A stretch of 31,974 bases of DNA from JBATTK01 sp049670505 (GCA_049670505.1 JBATTK010000054.1:1-31974), one strand, 5' to 3'. Shown: positions 6,823-15,877, counted from the stretch's first letter. The notes: generated by a model not told the origin, from the sequence alone. Translations and numbers: made by a program.

Positions 6823-8100
6823 ATGAAGAAAATTATTTTACCGATCGCTTTTTTACTTGCGATGATGACAACTGCACAGGATACCTATTTACAATGTGGA
6901 AATATTATAGATACAAAGTCGGGTAAGGTCTTGTCCGAAAAAACGATCGTGGTATCCGGGAACAAAATAAAAAGTATCCAAAATGGATTTGCAAATGGTT
7001 CCGAAAAAGATAAGGTAATCGATTTAAAAAATAAGACCGTACTTCCGGGGCTAATAGATATGCATGTGCACATAGAGAGCGAATCGGGCCCTAAGACCTA
7101 TATGGACAGGTTTACGAAAAATGAGGCCGATGTGGCTTTTCAGTCTACGGTATATGCCAAGCGTACCTTAATGGCCGGTTTTACGACCGTAAGGGATTTA
7201 GGGGGCAGTGGCGTTAATATTGCCTTACGCAATGCCGTCAATAGGGGTCTGGTAGATGGGCCTCGGATTTTTACCGCTGGAAAGGCCATTGCTACTACCG
7301 GAGGCCATGCCGATCCAACTAACGGTATGCGAAAGAGTTTAATGGGCGATCCAGGCCCGGAAGAAGGGGTCGTCAATTCGCCGGAAGATGGTAAAAAAGC
7401 CGTCAGACAGCGCTACAAAGATGGATCCGACGTTATTAAGATTACCGCTACGGGAGGAGTCCTCAGTGTGGCAAAGAGCGGTAAGAACCCACAATTTACC
7501 ATTGAAGAGATAAAAGCTATTACAGAAACCGCCAAGGACTATGGAATGCTTACCGCTGCCCATGCACATGGCGATGAGGGCATGCAGCGAGCCATAAAAG
7601 GAGGTATTAAGACCATTGAACATGGGAGTTATATGAGTGAGGCCACTATGGATTTAATGAAGCAATACAATAGTTATTTGGTCCCAACGATAACGGCGGG
7701 CAAACAGGTTACCGAAAAAGCGAAAGTACCTGGGTTTTTTCCGGAAGTCGTTGCCCAAAAGGCCAGGGAAATAGGACCTTTGATACAAGATACTTTTAAG
7801 AAGGCCTATAAAAAAGGAGTTCTGATTGCCTTTGGAACGGATGCAGGCGTATTTCCACATGGTTTAAATGCTAAAGAATTTGCATATATGGTAGAAGTCG
7901 GTATGCCACCAATGCAGGCTTTGGCTTCAGCTACGGTAACGAATTCCGATCTATTGGGAATGGGCAATGAACTTGGTCAATTAAAAGAAGGATTTTTGGC
8001 GGATATCATTGCCGTATCGGAAAACCCCACAAAAAATATCGCTATTATGGAGCATGTAGTTTTTGTGATGAAAAATGGCGTAATTTATAAAAATGAATAA
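6823..8100 (+). CDS. Secreted amidohydrolase (imidazolonepropionase-like metal-dependent hydrolase)
   Basis: The 425-residue protein has a Sec signal peptide (MKKIILPIAF..., cleavage after TTAQ), so it acts in the periplasm or outside. The mature part is an amidohydrolase TIM barrel with a small beta domain. Metal ligands appear in order: HVH at residues 81-83, a likely carboxylated Lys in the SDVIKITATGG strand, HAH at 247-249, EHGS with His267, and GTDAG with Asp340. Exported members of this group are typically Xaa-Pro or other dipeptidases, but related enzymes cleave N-acyl amides and lactones, so the substrate is uncertain. It stands in its own unit, 81 bases after galE, with a palindrome in the gap. 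Confidence 0.9.
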   Translation: MKKIILPIAFLLAMMTTAQDTYLQCGNIIDTKSGKVLSEKTIVVSGNKIKSIQNGFANGSEKDKVIDLKNKTVLPGLIDMHVHIESESGPKTYMDRFTKNEADVAFQSTVYAKRTLMAGFTTVRDLGGSGVNIALRNAVNRGLVDGPRIFTAGKAIATTGGHADPTNGMRKSLMGDPGPEEGVVNSPEDGKKAVRQRYKDGSDVIKITATGGVLSVAKSGKNPQFTIEEIKAITETAKDYGMLTAAHAHGDEGMQRAIKGGIKTIEHGSYMSEATMDLMKQYNSYLVPTITAGKQVTEKAKVPGFFPEVVAQKAREIGPLIQDTFKKAYKKGVLIAFGTDAGVFPHGLNAKEFAYMVEVGMPPMQALASATVTNSDLLGMGNELGQLKEGFLADIIAVSENPTKNIAIMEHVVFVMKNGVIYKNE

Positions 8101-8132
8101 ACCATATGGTAAGGAAATTACGTACATAATGT

Positions 8133-8489
8133 ATGATCGCAAATTTCCCCAATAGTTTAGAACTTCTAGAGAGCGCCCATGCGCAAAACCTATACGACCC
8201 ACTTATAGCGCAGTTGTTAAAGGATTTTAATTTGGCAAACGTACCTATAGATTTTTCCTTGGATGTAGAGCCAAGTGACCTTAAGGCGACTTTACAGGAA
8301 AAGATTTACTTTCTAATTTTGGAAAAGTTTACCGATTACTTGAACCTTCTTTATGTAATAGATGTACCAGAGAAGGCATTTAAGGAAATTAGTGCTTTAG
8401 ACGTAGTAGAAGTCGCGGAGCAGGTATCTTTTCTAATCTTTAAGCGTGAGTGGGAAAAGGTTTGGTTTAAGGCAAAATATGCGTCTTAA
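8133..8489 (+). CDS. Conserved-looking 118-residue protein of unknown function
   Basis: I do not recognise a named family. The product is a soluble, mostly helical, slightly acidic protein with no signal peptide, no Cys and no visible catalytic motif. Leu, Phe, Glu and Lys alternate in an amphipathic way (for example EKIYFLILEKFTDYLNLLYVIDV). The frame starts with ATG 32 bases after the amidohydrolase stop, and its codon use resembles its neighbours, so I believe it is a real gene. It may be co-transcribed with the hydrolase or sit alone ahead of the sucA promoter region. Confidence 0.7.
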   Translation: MIANFPNSLELLESAHAQNLYDPLIAQLLKDFNLANVPIDFSLDVEPSDLKATLQEKIYFLILEKFTDYLNLLYVIDVPEKAFKEISALDVVEVAEQVSFLIFKREWEKVWFKAKYAS

Positions 8490-8912
8490 TTGTTCCCGAC
8501 CTTAGAAATAAACGCTTTCCAAGTGGCGGATATACGTTGATATCAGTATCATACAAGGCGTCCTATGAAATCCCTATCCCAATATTTCTTGAATTGAAAA
8601 TCAATCCCTCGTAAAATACTGGCAACCAGTGGTCATTGGCTATATTGTTCACTCCCTGCAACCTCCAAAAGTGCCATGCGCCCGTGTAGGACATTTTTTT
8701 CAAAAAACGACTTGACAAACTTTTGGTAAAGGGAAGGTGGACAATGCCTCGAACGAACAAAAAATAACAGTAAAAAAGTCCGTTTGATGATTACATAAAG
8801 CGTTTTGGCCTATATCGTTAATTTTTTCCAATAATACCGCCCAAGATAAGATTGGAAATGTTAAATGTTGTATTTTTGAAGATATTTTATGCTAAAGACC
8901 TAGAAGATTTCC
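8490..8912. other. 423-base gene-poor spacer before sucA, possible gene remnant
   Basis: No intact gene is seen. On the minus strand a 65-codon frame at 8563-8760 has coding-like composition (for example GAWHFWRLQGVNNIANDHW), but it lacks an ATG and ends at a TAG. The same frame goes on past that stop with DTDINVYPPLGKRLFL for about 30 more codons. This looks more like a decayed reading frame than a working gene; I cannot name its ancestor. The right end holds the sucA promoter. Confidence 0.35.
8852..8878 (+). promoter_or_regulatory. Predicted promoter of sucAB
   Basis: TTG at 8852-8854 and TATTTTTG at 8871-8878 match the Bacteroidetes -33/-7 pair, with a 16-base spacer that is slightly short. 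The start codon follows 34 bases after the -7 box. Confidence 0.6.
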
Positions 8913-11729
8913 ATGGATAAGTATTCCTTTTTAAATACTGCGCATACGTCCTTTTTCGCAGAACTATATGATAAATATTTAGTGAATCCGGATAGTGTCG
9001 AACCTAGCTGGCGCGCTTTCTTCCAAGGGTTCGATTTTGGGCAGGAAACCGCTTTGGATGAAGTTGATGTTTCTTCCCAAAATGGAGCTACAAGTATGGC
9101 AAATGGGGAATTGGTAGCTATACCGGAATCCGTGCAAAAAGAGTTTCGGGTCGTTAAGCTTATTGATGCCTACAGGAATAGAGGCCATTTGTTTACTGAA
9201 ACGAATCCGGTCCGGGAGCGAAGAAAATATACCCCTACACTCGATATTGAACAGTTTGGGCTGTCCAATGACGATTTGGACACTGTATTCAATGCAGGTG
9301 AAATCATAGGTATAGGTGCACGTACACTGAGCAATATCATAAAACACCTGAAGCGTATTTATTGTGATGCGATCGGTGTGGAATACATGTATATGCGCAA
9401 TCCCGAACGCTTGGAATGGGTGCAGAATTGGCTTAACGTAAACGATAATCACCCTAATTTCGATAGTGATAGAAAAAAGTATATCCTTAAAAAGTTAAAT
9501 CAGGCCGTATCCTTTGAAAGTTTTTTACATACAAAATACGTTGGGCAAAAAAGATTCTCCTTGGAAGGAAACGAATCTTTGATCCCTGCCTTGGATGCAG
9601 TGGTAGAAAGAGCCGCTGAAATGGGTGTTGAACAGTTTGTTATGGGAATGGCCCATAGGGGACGGTTAAATGTACTGACCAATATATTTGGAAAACAGGC
9701 CAAGGATATTTTTAGTGAATTTGATGGAAAGGATTACGAACAAGAGGTTTTTGATGGGGATGTGAAATATCATCTGGGTTGGACCTCTGACCGGAAATCC
9801 GATAAGGGCAATAAGATTAAAATGAATATCGCCCCCAACCCCTCCCATTTAGAAACTGTAGGTGCAGTGGTGGAAGGGATAACAAGGGCCAAACAGGATT
9901 CCCATTATCCAGAGGATTTTTCAAAGGTATTGCCTATTGTAGTCCATGGCGATGCGGCCATTGCCGGTCAGGGAATAGTATATGAAGTGGTGCAAATGGC
10001 CAATTTGGATGGATACAAAACTAACGGCACTATACACATTGTGGTTAATAATCAAATAGGATTTACTACCAATTATTTGGATGCCCGATCATCAACCTAT
10101 TGTACGGATGTAGGTAAAGTTACACTTAGTCCCGTATTGCATGTAAATGCAGATGATGCCGAGGCAGTGGTACATGCTTCCCTATTTGCATTGGAATACC
10201 GAATGCGCTTTAACAGGGACGTCTTCATTGATCTTTTGGGGTACCGAAAATATGGGCATAATGAAGGTGATGAGCCCCGGTTTACCCAGCCTAAACTGTA
10301 TAAAGCTATCGCCAAACATAAGAATCCAAGGGATATCTATGCGGCGCGATTGCTGGCTGAGGGTGTTATCCAGGAAGGTTATGTTAAGGAATTGGAAAAG
10401 GAATATAAAGCATCCTTGGAAGAGGAACTTGAAGATTCCCGAAAAGAGGATAAGACCATAATTACACCTTTCATGGCCGATGAATGGAAGGGCTTTGCAG
10501 CCGTTAGGGAGTGGGAGATGATGGATGCGGTCGATACCACTTTTAATAAGGAGAAATTAATAAAGATTGCGGAGGTCATCACTGAATTGCCCGAGGGCAA
10601 AAAATTTTTACGCAAGATAGAAAGACTCATAGGGGATCGTAAAAAGATGTTTTTTGAGACGGATAAGTTGGATTGGGCCATGGGCGAACTTTTGGCCTAT
10701 GGAACTTTGCTGGAAGAAGGTTTTGGAGTGCGCATGTCCGGTCAGGATGTGGAAAGAGGTACCTTTTCCCACAGACATGCAGTGATGAAGGTAGAAGATA
10801 GTGAAGAAGAGATTATCTTGCTCAATAGACTGTCCGAAAAGCAGGGCCAATTTCAAATCTACAACTCGCTCCTGTCCGAATATGGGGTAGTAGGTTTCGA
10901 TTATGGGTATGCCATGGCCAGTCCCAATACCTTGACCATTTGGGAAGCCCAGTTTGGGGATTTCAGCAATGGAGCCCAGATTATGCTGGATCAGTATATT
11001 TCGGCCGCAGAGGATAAATGGAAATTACAGAACGGTTTGGTCATGTTGTTGCCGCATGGATACGAAGGTCAGGGTGCGGAGCATTCTTCGGCGCGTATGG
11101 AACGATACTTACAGCTCTGTGCCAGGGACAATATGTACGTAGCGGATTGTACCACTCCTGCACAAATGTTCCATATACTCCGCAGGCAAATGAAAGCGAA
11201 TTTTAGAAAGCCATTGATCATATTTACACCAAAGAGTCTGTTGCGCCATCCCAAGGCGGTTTCCACGGTAGATGAATTGGTGTCGGGAGGCTTCCAAGAG
11301 GTTATTGATGATGTTGCGGCAGATACTACAAAAATTAAAAGCCTTGTTTTCTGTACCGGTAAATTTTATTATGACCTATTGGTCGCAAAGGAGGAAGGCA
11401 ATAGGGATGACGTTGCTTTGGTAAGGGTAGAACAGTTGTTTCCCTTACCCTCGGAAAAAATGAAGGCGATCATAAAAAAATATAAGAATATCGATGATTT
11501 GGTATGGGCCCAAGAGGAGCCAAGAAATATGGGGGCTTGGAGCCATTTATTGATGCATTTTGATGAAGCTCGTAAGTTTAGGGTGGCCTCAAGACGATTT
11601 TATGCCTCTCCGGCGGCAGGTAGTTCCGTACGTTCCAAAAATCGCCATCAACAAGTAATAGATTATGTCTTTGACAAGACCAAGGACAATACCACAAGAA
11701 AAAAAACAAGAAATAATAAATCAAATTAG
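8913..11729 (+). CDS. sucA: 2-oxoglutarate dehydrogenase E1 component
   Basis: The 938-residue, thiamine-diphosphate-dependent subunit decarboxylates 2-oxoglutarate and passes the succinyl group to the lipoyl arm of E2 in the TCA cycle. Length matches the family (about 930). The N-terminus has the E1o phrase FLNTAHTSFFAELYDKYL..DPxS-like with SWRAFFQGF. MAHRGRLNVL includes His248. HGDAAIAGQG (Asp347) and VVNNQIGFTTN bind the cofactor. LLPHGYEGQGAEHSSARMERYLQL lies in the C-terminal transketolase half. The final residues are Lys/Asn-rich and divergent. sucB starts six bases after the stop, so the pair forms one operon under the promoter at 8852-8878. Confidence 0.97.
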   Translation: MDKYSFLNTAHTSFFAELYDKYLVNPDSVEPSWRAFFQGFDFGQETALDEVDVSSQNGATSMANGELVAIPESVQKEFRVVKLIDAYRNRGHLFTETNPVRERRKYTPTLDIEQFGLSNDDLDTVFNAGEIIGIGARTLSNIIKHLKRIYCDAIGVEYMYMRNPERLEWVQNWLNVNDNHPNFDSDRKKYILKKLNQAVSFESFLHTKYVGQKRFSLEGNESLIPALDAVVERAAEMGVEQFVMGMAHRGRLNVLTNIFGKQAKDIFSEFDGKDYEQEVFDGDVKYHLGWTSDRKSDKGNKIKMNIAPNPSHLETVGAVVEGITRAKQDSHYPEDFSKVLPIVVHGDAAIAGQGIVYEVVQMANLDGYKTNGTIHIVVNNQIGFTTNYLDARSSTYCTDVGKVTLSPVLHVNADDAEAVVHASLFALEYRMRFNRDVFIDLLGYRKYGHNEGDEPRFTQPKLYKAIAKHKNPRDIYAARLLAEGVIQEGYVKELEKEYKASLEEELEDSRKEDKTIITPFMADEWKGFAAVREWEMMDAVDTTFNKEKLIKIAEVITELPEGKKFLRKIERLIGDRKKMFFETDKLDWAMGELLAYGTLLEEGFGVRMSGQDVERGTFSHRHAVMKVEDSEEEIILLNRLSEKQGQFQIYNSLLSEYGVVGFDYGYAMASPNTLTIWEAQFGDFSNGAQIMLDQYISAAEDKWKLQNGLVMLLPHGYEGQGAEHSSARMERYLQLCARDNMYVADCTTPAQMFHILRRQMKANFRKPLIIFTPKSLLRHPKAVSTVDELVSGGFQEVIDDVAADTTKIKSLVFCTGKFYYDLLVAKEEGNRDDVALVRVEQLFPLPSEKMKAIIKKYKNIDDLVWAQEEPRNMGAWSHLLMHFDEARKFRVASRRFYASPAAGSSVRSKNRHQQVIDYVFDKTKDNTTRKKTRNNKSN

Positions 11730-11735
11730 CACAGC

Positions 11736-12962
11736 ATGATTTTAGAAATGAAAGTTCCCTCTCCGGGGGAATCCATTACCGAGGTAGAAATTGCAGAATG
11801 GTTGGTCAGTGATGGGGACTATGTTGAAAAGGACCAAGCAATTGCCGAGGTAGACTCCGATAAGGCCACTTTGGAACTGCCGGCGGAAGAAAGCGGTATT
11901 ATTACGCTAAAGGCGGAAGAGGGAGATGCCGTTGCCGTTGGTGAAGTTGTTTGTTTGATCGATACCAGTGCTGAAAAACCTGAAGGGGGAGCCCCTACAG
12001 AGGAGAAAAAAGAAGCTCCAAAAGAAGAGGAAAAAGTTGAAGCTCCTAAGGAGGAAAAGAAAGAAGATGCAAAGGCCAAGACCTATGCTTCAGGGACTCC
12101 TTCCCCCGCCGCAAGGAAAATATTGGATGAAAAGGGGATAGCTACATCCACCGTTTCCGGAACCGGAAGGGACGGAAGAATAACCAAGGAAGATGCGGTC
12201 AGTGCGGTTCCATCTATGGGAACACCAACCGGTGGTAGTAGGGGAGAGCGCCGATCCAAACTTTCTATGTTGCGCCGTAAAGTTGCGGAACGTTTGGTAG
12301 CCGCCAAAAATGAAACTGCTATGTTGACCACTTTTAATGAAGTGGACATGTCACCTATTTTTGAATTACGTAAACAACATAAGGAGACGTTCAAGGAAAA
12401 ACATGGTGTAAGTCTAGGGTTTATGTCTTTCTTTACCAAGGCGGTAGTTAGGGCATTGGAACTGTATCCTGCCGTAAATTCCATGATAGACGGTAAGGAG
12501 ATGTTGACCTATGACTTTTGTGATATCAGTATTGCCGTTTCGGGCCCAAAAGGATTAATGGTGCCCGTTATCAGGAATGCAGAGAATCTTACTTTTAGGG
12601 GTATTGAAGCAGAAGTAAAACGCTTGGCCATACGTGCACGCGAAGGAGAAATTACGGTAGATGAGATGACGGGAGGAACCTTTACTATCACCAATGGAGG
12701 GGTTTTTGGGTCCATGTTGTCCACACCTATTATCAATCCGCCTCAAAGTGCTATTCTGGGAATGCATAATATTGTGGAAAGGCCTATTGTAAGGGATGGG
12801 GCCATTGCCATTGCTCCGGTAATGTATGTTGCATTATCCTATGACCATAGGATTATAGATGGTAAGGAGTCCGTAGGATTTTTGGTCGCTGTGAAGGAAG
12901 CTTTGGAAAATCCGGTCGAGTTGTTGATGGACAATGACCTTAAGAAATCTTTGGAACTATAG
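11736..12962 (+). CDS. sucB: 2-oxoglutarate dehydrogenase E2, dihydrolipoyl succinyltransferase
   Basis: The 408-residue protein forms the core of the 2-oxoglutarate dehydrogenase complex and transfers succinyl groups to CoA. One lipoyl domain occupies residues 1-77, with the lipoylated Lys43 in VDSDKATLE. A Glu/Lys/Ala/Pro-rich flexible linker follows to about residue 120. The peripheral-subunit-binding domain spans about 122-160 (SPAARKILDEKGI, GTGRDGRITKEDA), and the catalytic acyltransferase domain covers the rest. The active-site HRIIDG has His371 and Asp375. Length and layout are standard. It is directly behind sucA. The E3 lipoamide dehydrogenase is not in this window. Confidence 0.97.
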   Translation: MILEMKVPSPGESITEVEIAEWLVSDGDYVEKDQAIAEVDSDKATLELPAEESGIITLKAEEGDAVAVGEVVCLIDTSAEKPEGGAPTEEKKEAPKEEEKVEAPKEEKKEDAKAKTYASGTPSPAARKILDEKGIATSTVSGTGRDGRITKEDAVSAVPSMGTPTGGSRGERRSKLSMLRRKVAERLVAAKNETAMLTTFNEVDMSPIFELRKQHKETFKEKHGVSLGFMSFFTKAVVRALELYPAVNSMIDGKEMLTYDFCDISIAVSGPKGLMVPVIRNAENLTFRGIEAEVKRLAIRAREGEITVDEMTGGTFTITNGGVFGSMLSTPIINPPQSAILGMHNIVERPIVRDGAIAIAPVMYVALSYDHRIIDGKESVGFLVAVKEALENPVELLMDNDLKKSLEL

Positions 12963-13024
12963 TTTAGTCCGGCTTTTAAACTAATAATAAGTTAGGTCGT
13001 AACCTACCACAGGTTTCGTAAATA

Positions 13025-13069
13025 AATAAACCTATGAGGCGTTAAAAACCGTATAGGTTTATTTTTTTT
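13025..13069. terminator. Bidirectional terminator between sucB and the protease gene
   Basis: Perfect 11-base arms AATAAACCTAT (13025-13035) and ATAGGTTTATT (13053-13063) enclose a 17-base loop, with a T run through 13069 on the plus strand and an A-rich left flank serving the minus strand. The right arm overlaps the stop codon of the minus-strand gene at 13059. Confidence 0.7.
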
Positions 13070-13505
13070 GCTTTAGGTACACAAAACCCTTATCATAATC
13101 TATTATTGCTTTGGCCCTTTTAAGAATATCTGCCCCTATGATACCATCCACGGGAAGCGCTTTATGGGCGGTAAGTGCTTCATTGACATGTACCAAGTCG
13201 AAAAGCACTATTTTTAATTTCTTTTTGCTCCAATCACCGATTTCAATTTTGTTTTTTACGGAAATTTGAGTTTCCATATTGGTAGCCCCTGCTCCCGCGG
13301 CCTTTACGTTGGAATCCTTGGAGATAAGCTCGAAAAAATCAATTTTATCGAATCCTACACAAGTATTCGATGCACCGGTATCCAGAATAAAGCGTCCGGT
13401 AATGCCATTGATTTTGGCCGTAATCTCAAAATGGTTGGTTGCGGTAAGCCTTAAGCGAACGCGAGTATAATTTTTTCGGTGCAAAAACTTTTTGAGACCC
13501 GTCAT
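13059..13505 (-). CDS. Retropepsin-like aspartic protease family protein
   Basis: The 148-residue protein has a single aspartic-protease lobe: the active-site ILDTGAS near residues 40-46, a following flexible segment rich in Gly and Ala (AAGAGATN), and the hydrophobic-Gly element DGIIGADIL near 118-126. Bacterial members of this group probably act as homodimers like retroviral protease. No signal peptide is seen; the basic N-terminus (KKFLHRKNYTRVRLRL) suggests a cytoplasmic protein. The substrate is unknown. It is transcribed alone, convergent with sucB, and its stop codon lies inside the shared terminator. A divergent spacer of 144 bases separates it from the TatD gene. Confidence 0.85.
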   Translation of the reverse strand: MTGLKKFLHRKNYTRVRLRLTATNHFEITAKINGITGRFILDTGASNTCVGFDKIDFFELISKDSNVKAAGAGATNMETQISVKNKIEIGDWSKKKLKIVLFDLVHVNEALTAHKALPVDGIIGADILKRAKAIIDYDKGFVYLKQKK

Positions 13506-13611
13506 ATAGTTTTTTTTTCAAAGATACTTTTTTGTGATAATACAGCATAAAACGGAATTCCTAGGTTTGGGAAAACGGAAAATTTCCTGAATTTTTACAT
13601 TTAGAATAGCG

Positions 13612-13645
13612 TTGAAATTTATAATGATTTATAATACTATTTTTG
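13612..13645 (+). promoter_or_regulatory. Promoter of the TatD gene, probably giving a leaderless mRNA
   Basis: TTG at 13612-13614 and TATTTTTG at 13638-13645 are separated by 23 bases, the long end of the normal range. The ATG starts only four bases after the -7 box, so transcription is expected to begin at or next to the start codon. Confidence 0.55.
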
Positions 13646-13649
13646 CAAC

Positions 13650-14417
13650 ATGATACTTACGGATACCCATACACACTTATATAGCGAAGCTTTTGATGAT
13701 GATAGGGACAGCGTCATTAAAAATGCCTTGGCCCATGGCATCGAACGCTTTTTTATCCCGGCCATAGATTCCACCTATACCCAAGCTATGTTGCGTTTGG
13801 AAGAGACCTATCCGAAGAATGTATTTTTAATGATGGGATTGCATCCAACACATGTTAAGGAAAATTATTTGGAGGAGCTTGCGCATGTAGAAGCAATGCT
13901 TGCTAAAAGAAAATTTTATGCCGTCGGGGAGATAGGTATCGATCTGTATTGGGACAAGACATTTTTTGAGCAGCAAAAGGAAGCATTTAGGTTGCAGATA
14001 CGTTTGGCAAAAAAATATGCCTTACCCATAGTAATACATTGTAGGGAGGCGTTCGACGAAATTTTTGATGTACTCGAGGAAGAAAAGGGTAAAGAATTGT
14101 TCGGTATTTTTCATTGCTTTACAGGTACCTTAGCGCAGGCACACCAAGCCATATCCTGTAATATGAAACTGGGAATCGGTGGGGTGGTTACTTTTAAGAA
14201 CGGAAAAATCGCTGACTTTTTAGAGGCGATTGAGTTAAAGCATATTGTATTGGAAACGGATTCTCCGTATTTGGCACCGGCACCCTATCGTGGAAAACGC
14301 AATGAAAGCTCTTATTTAATACATGTGCTAGATAAGCTATCTTTAATTTATAACAAAGAAAAGGAAGAAATAGCTACCATAACCACAAAGAATTCCAAGG
14401 ACGTATTTGGTATCTAA
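13650..14417 (+). CDS. TatD-family metal-dependent deoxyribonuclease
   Basis: The 255-residue cytoplasmic protein is a TatD-type TIM-barrel hydrolase. All metal ligands are present in order: DTHTHL with His7 and His9, GEIGID with Glu94, HCREAF with His130, FHCFTG with His155, and ETDSPYLAP with Asp204. Family members act as 3'-to-5' exonucleases on DNA and on D-aminoacyl or oxidised substrates, so the cell role here (DNA repair or quality control) is inferred. Length is typical for TatD/YcfH. The promoter box lies so close that the transcript is probably leaderless. The asparaginase gene follows after 192 bases of repeat-rich spacer. Confidence 0.93.
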   Translation: MILTDTHTHLYSEAFDDDRDSVIKNALAHGIERFFIPAIDSTYTQAMLRLEETYPKNVFLMMGLHPTHVKENYLEELAHVEAMLAKRKFYAVGEIGIDLYWDKTFFEQQKEAFRLQIRLAKKYALPIVIHCREAFDEIFDVLEEEKGKELFGIFHCFTGTLAQAHQAISCNMKLGIGGVVTFKNGKIADFLEAIELKHIVLETDSPYLAPAPYRGKRNESSYLIHVLDKLSLIYNKEKEEIATITTKNSKDVFGI

Positions 14418-14453
14418 ATTCATATCACATATAAACTGGAAAATTGATGTTTT

Positions 14454-14625
14454 AAACCATAAACCTTGAACAAGGAAAAAAGACCGAATACAAAGGAAAA
14501 AGACAACAGATAAAAGATAAAGGAGAAAAGACCAGAAATCAGTATTCAGTAATGAGTATTCAGAAATTAGAAACTGGAAACCAAAACCTTGAACCATAAA
14601 CCATAAACTTTGAACAAGAAAAAAA
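14454..14625 (+). repeat. Imperfect repeats in the spacer and at the start of the asparaginase gene
   Basis: A 28-base unit at 14454-14481 recurs at 14598-14625 with 26 identical positions, 144 bases apart. The second copy contains the TTG start of the asparaginase gene. Between them are further pieces of the same sequence (CCTTGAAC, ACCATAAACC) and AGTATTCAG at 14541-14549 and 14555-14563. The plus strand is purine-rich throughout. The first copy opens a 15-codon frame (MNKEKRPNTKEKDNR) that ends at TAA 14511. Confidence 0.7.
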
Positions 14626-15641
14626 CCAATATTCTACTCATATATACCGGGGGTACCATCGGTATGGTAAAGGATTATGCATCCGGTGCTTTAAAGGCAT
14701 TTAATTTTGAAAAATTAATAGAGAACATTCCGGAGCTGGGCCAACTAGATTGTGCTATAGATAGTATTTCCTTTAAAGTGCCTATTGATTCATCCAATAT
14801 GAATACGACCCATTGGGTCTCTCTTGCGACGATCATAGAGCGGAAATATGAAAATTATGATGGTTTTGTTGTGTTGCATGGTAGTGATACCATGAGCTAC
14901 ACCTCCTCGGCATTAAGTTATATGTTGGAAAATTTGGACAAGCCTGTAATTTTTACAGGATCCCAATTGCCCATAGGGGATTTGCGCACAGATGCCAAGG
15001 AGAATCTTATCACCTCCATACAAATTGCCGCCCTGAGGCAAAATGGGAGACCTGTGATCCAGGAAGTAGGTCTTTATTTTGAGTATAAACTATATAGGGC
15101 CAATAGGACAACTAAAATAAATGCGGAACATTTTGAAGCGTTTACTTCTTTGAACTATCCCGCATTGGCAGAATCAGGGGTTCATTTAAAAGTGCATCAT
15201 CAATACCTGTTGAAAAATAAAAAACCTAAAAAAATGGTCGCACATAAGAGGCTAGACAGCAATGTGGCCATTTTAAAGTTGTTTCCGGGACTTGGTCGAT
15301 CTGTATTGCGAAGCATCCTAAATACTGACGGTCTTAAGGCATTGGTATTGGAAACCTATGGTGCGGGCAATGCGCCTACGGATGATTGGTTAATTGCCGA
15401 TTTAAAAAAAGCTATGGATAGTGGCTTGTATATTATAAACGTAACCCAGTGTTCCGGCGGAAGTGTTTTAATGGGTCAATATGAAACAAGTAAGCAACTT
15501 CAAAATCTGCAAATCATTAACGGTAAGGATATTACCACCGAAGCGGCCATTACAAAGTTGATGTATCTTTTGGGTAACAAGGTTTCGTCCAAATTGTTCA
15601 AAACTATATTTGAAACTTCCTTGCGCGGGGAAATGCAATAA
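14610..15641 (+). CDS. ansA: Type I (cytoplasmic) L-asparaginase
   Basis: The 343-residue enzyme hydrolyses asparagine to aspartate and ammonia. It has both catalytic motifs of the asparaginase/glutaminase fold: IYTGGTIGM with nucleophile Thr13, and VLHGSDTMSYTSSALSYML around residues 88-106 with Thr94 and Asp93. FTGSQLPIGDLRTDAKEN follows, and the C-terminal domain shows TYGAGNAP and VTQCSGGSV. No signal peptide is present, and the length is that of type I (AnsA) enzymes. The start is taken as TTG 14610, because no ATG lies between the upstream stop and the conserved N-terminus. The start codon is inside the second copy of a 28-base repeat, so duplication has reshaped its upstream region. 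Confidence 0.93.
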   Translation: MNKKKTNILLIYTGGTIGMVKDYASGALKAFNFEKLIENIPELGQLDCAIDSISFKVPIDSSNMNTTHWVSLATIIERKYENYDGFVVLHGSDTMSYTSSALSYMLENLDKPVIFTGSQLPIGDLRTDAKENLITSIQIAALRQNGRPVIQEVGLYFEYKLYRANRTTKINAEHFEAFTSLNYPALAESGVHLKVHHQYLLKNKKPKKMVAHKRLDSNVAILKLFPGLGRSVLRSILNTDGLKALVLETYGAGNAPTDDWLIADLKKAMDSGLYIINVTQCSGGSVLMGQYETSKQLQNLQIINGKDITTEAAITKLMYLLGNKVSSKLFKTIFETSLRGEMQ

Positions 15642-15710
15642 AAATAACGCCCTAAATTTCTTTAACTAATAATTTTTTTGTTATTTGGGCAACCTTTAAA
15701 GGCTAAACTT

Positions 15711-15798
15711 AGAGAGGTGGCCGAGTGGTCGAAGGCGCACGCCTGGAAAGTGTGTATACACCAAAAGTGTATCGAGGGTTCGAATCCCTTCCTCTCTG
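15711..15798 (+). tRNA. tRNA-Ser (anticodon GGA)
   Basis: The 88-base gene folds fully. The acceptor stem is AGAGAGG with CCTCTCT and the discriminator is G. The D-arm starts TGGCCGAGTGGTC. The anticodon stem is CACGC/GTGTG with loop CTGGAAA, so the anticodon GGA is at 15745-15747. The long variable arm ATACAC/GTGTAT is typical of serine, and the T-loop is TTCGAAT. CCA is not encoded. It reads UCC and UCU. Confidence 0.97.
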
Positions 15799-15877
15799 CT
15801 TCAAAGTTTTAATTTTTTAATTACAATTTTTTTTTATCTTTAACCCTATTAACTAACTAAATTTAAGTTTGAAAGAA

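Noticed and set aside
8979..9452. 157-codon minus-strand open frame
   Set aside because: It is fully antisense to the start of sucA, whose translation is unmistakable; it is a shadow frame.
14454..14625. CRISPR-like array
   Set aside because: Only two good copies exist, their spacing of 144 bases is too large, and the units overlap a gene start; it is a local duplication.
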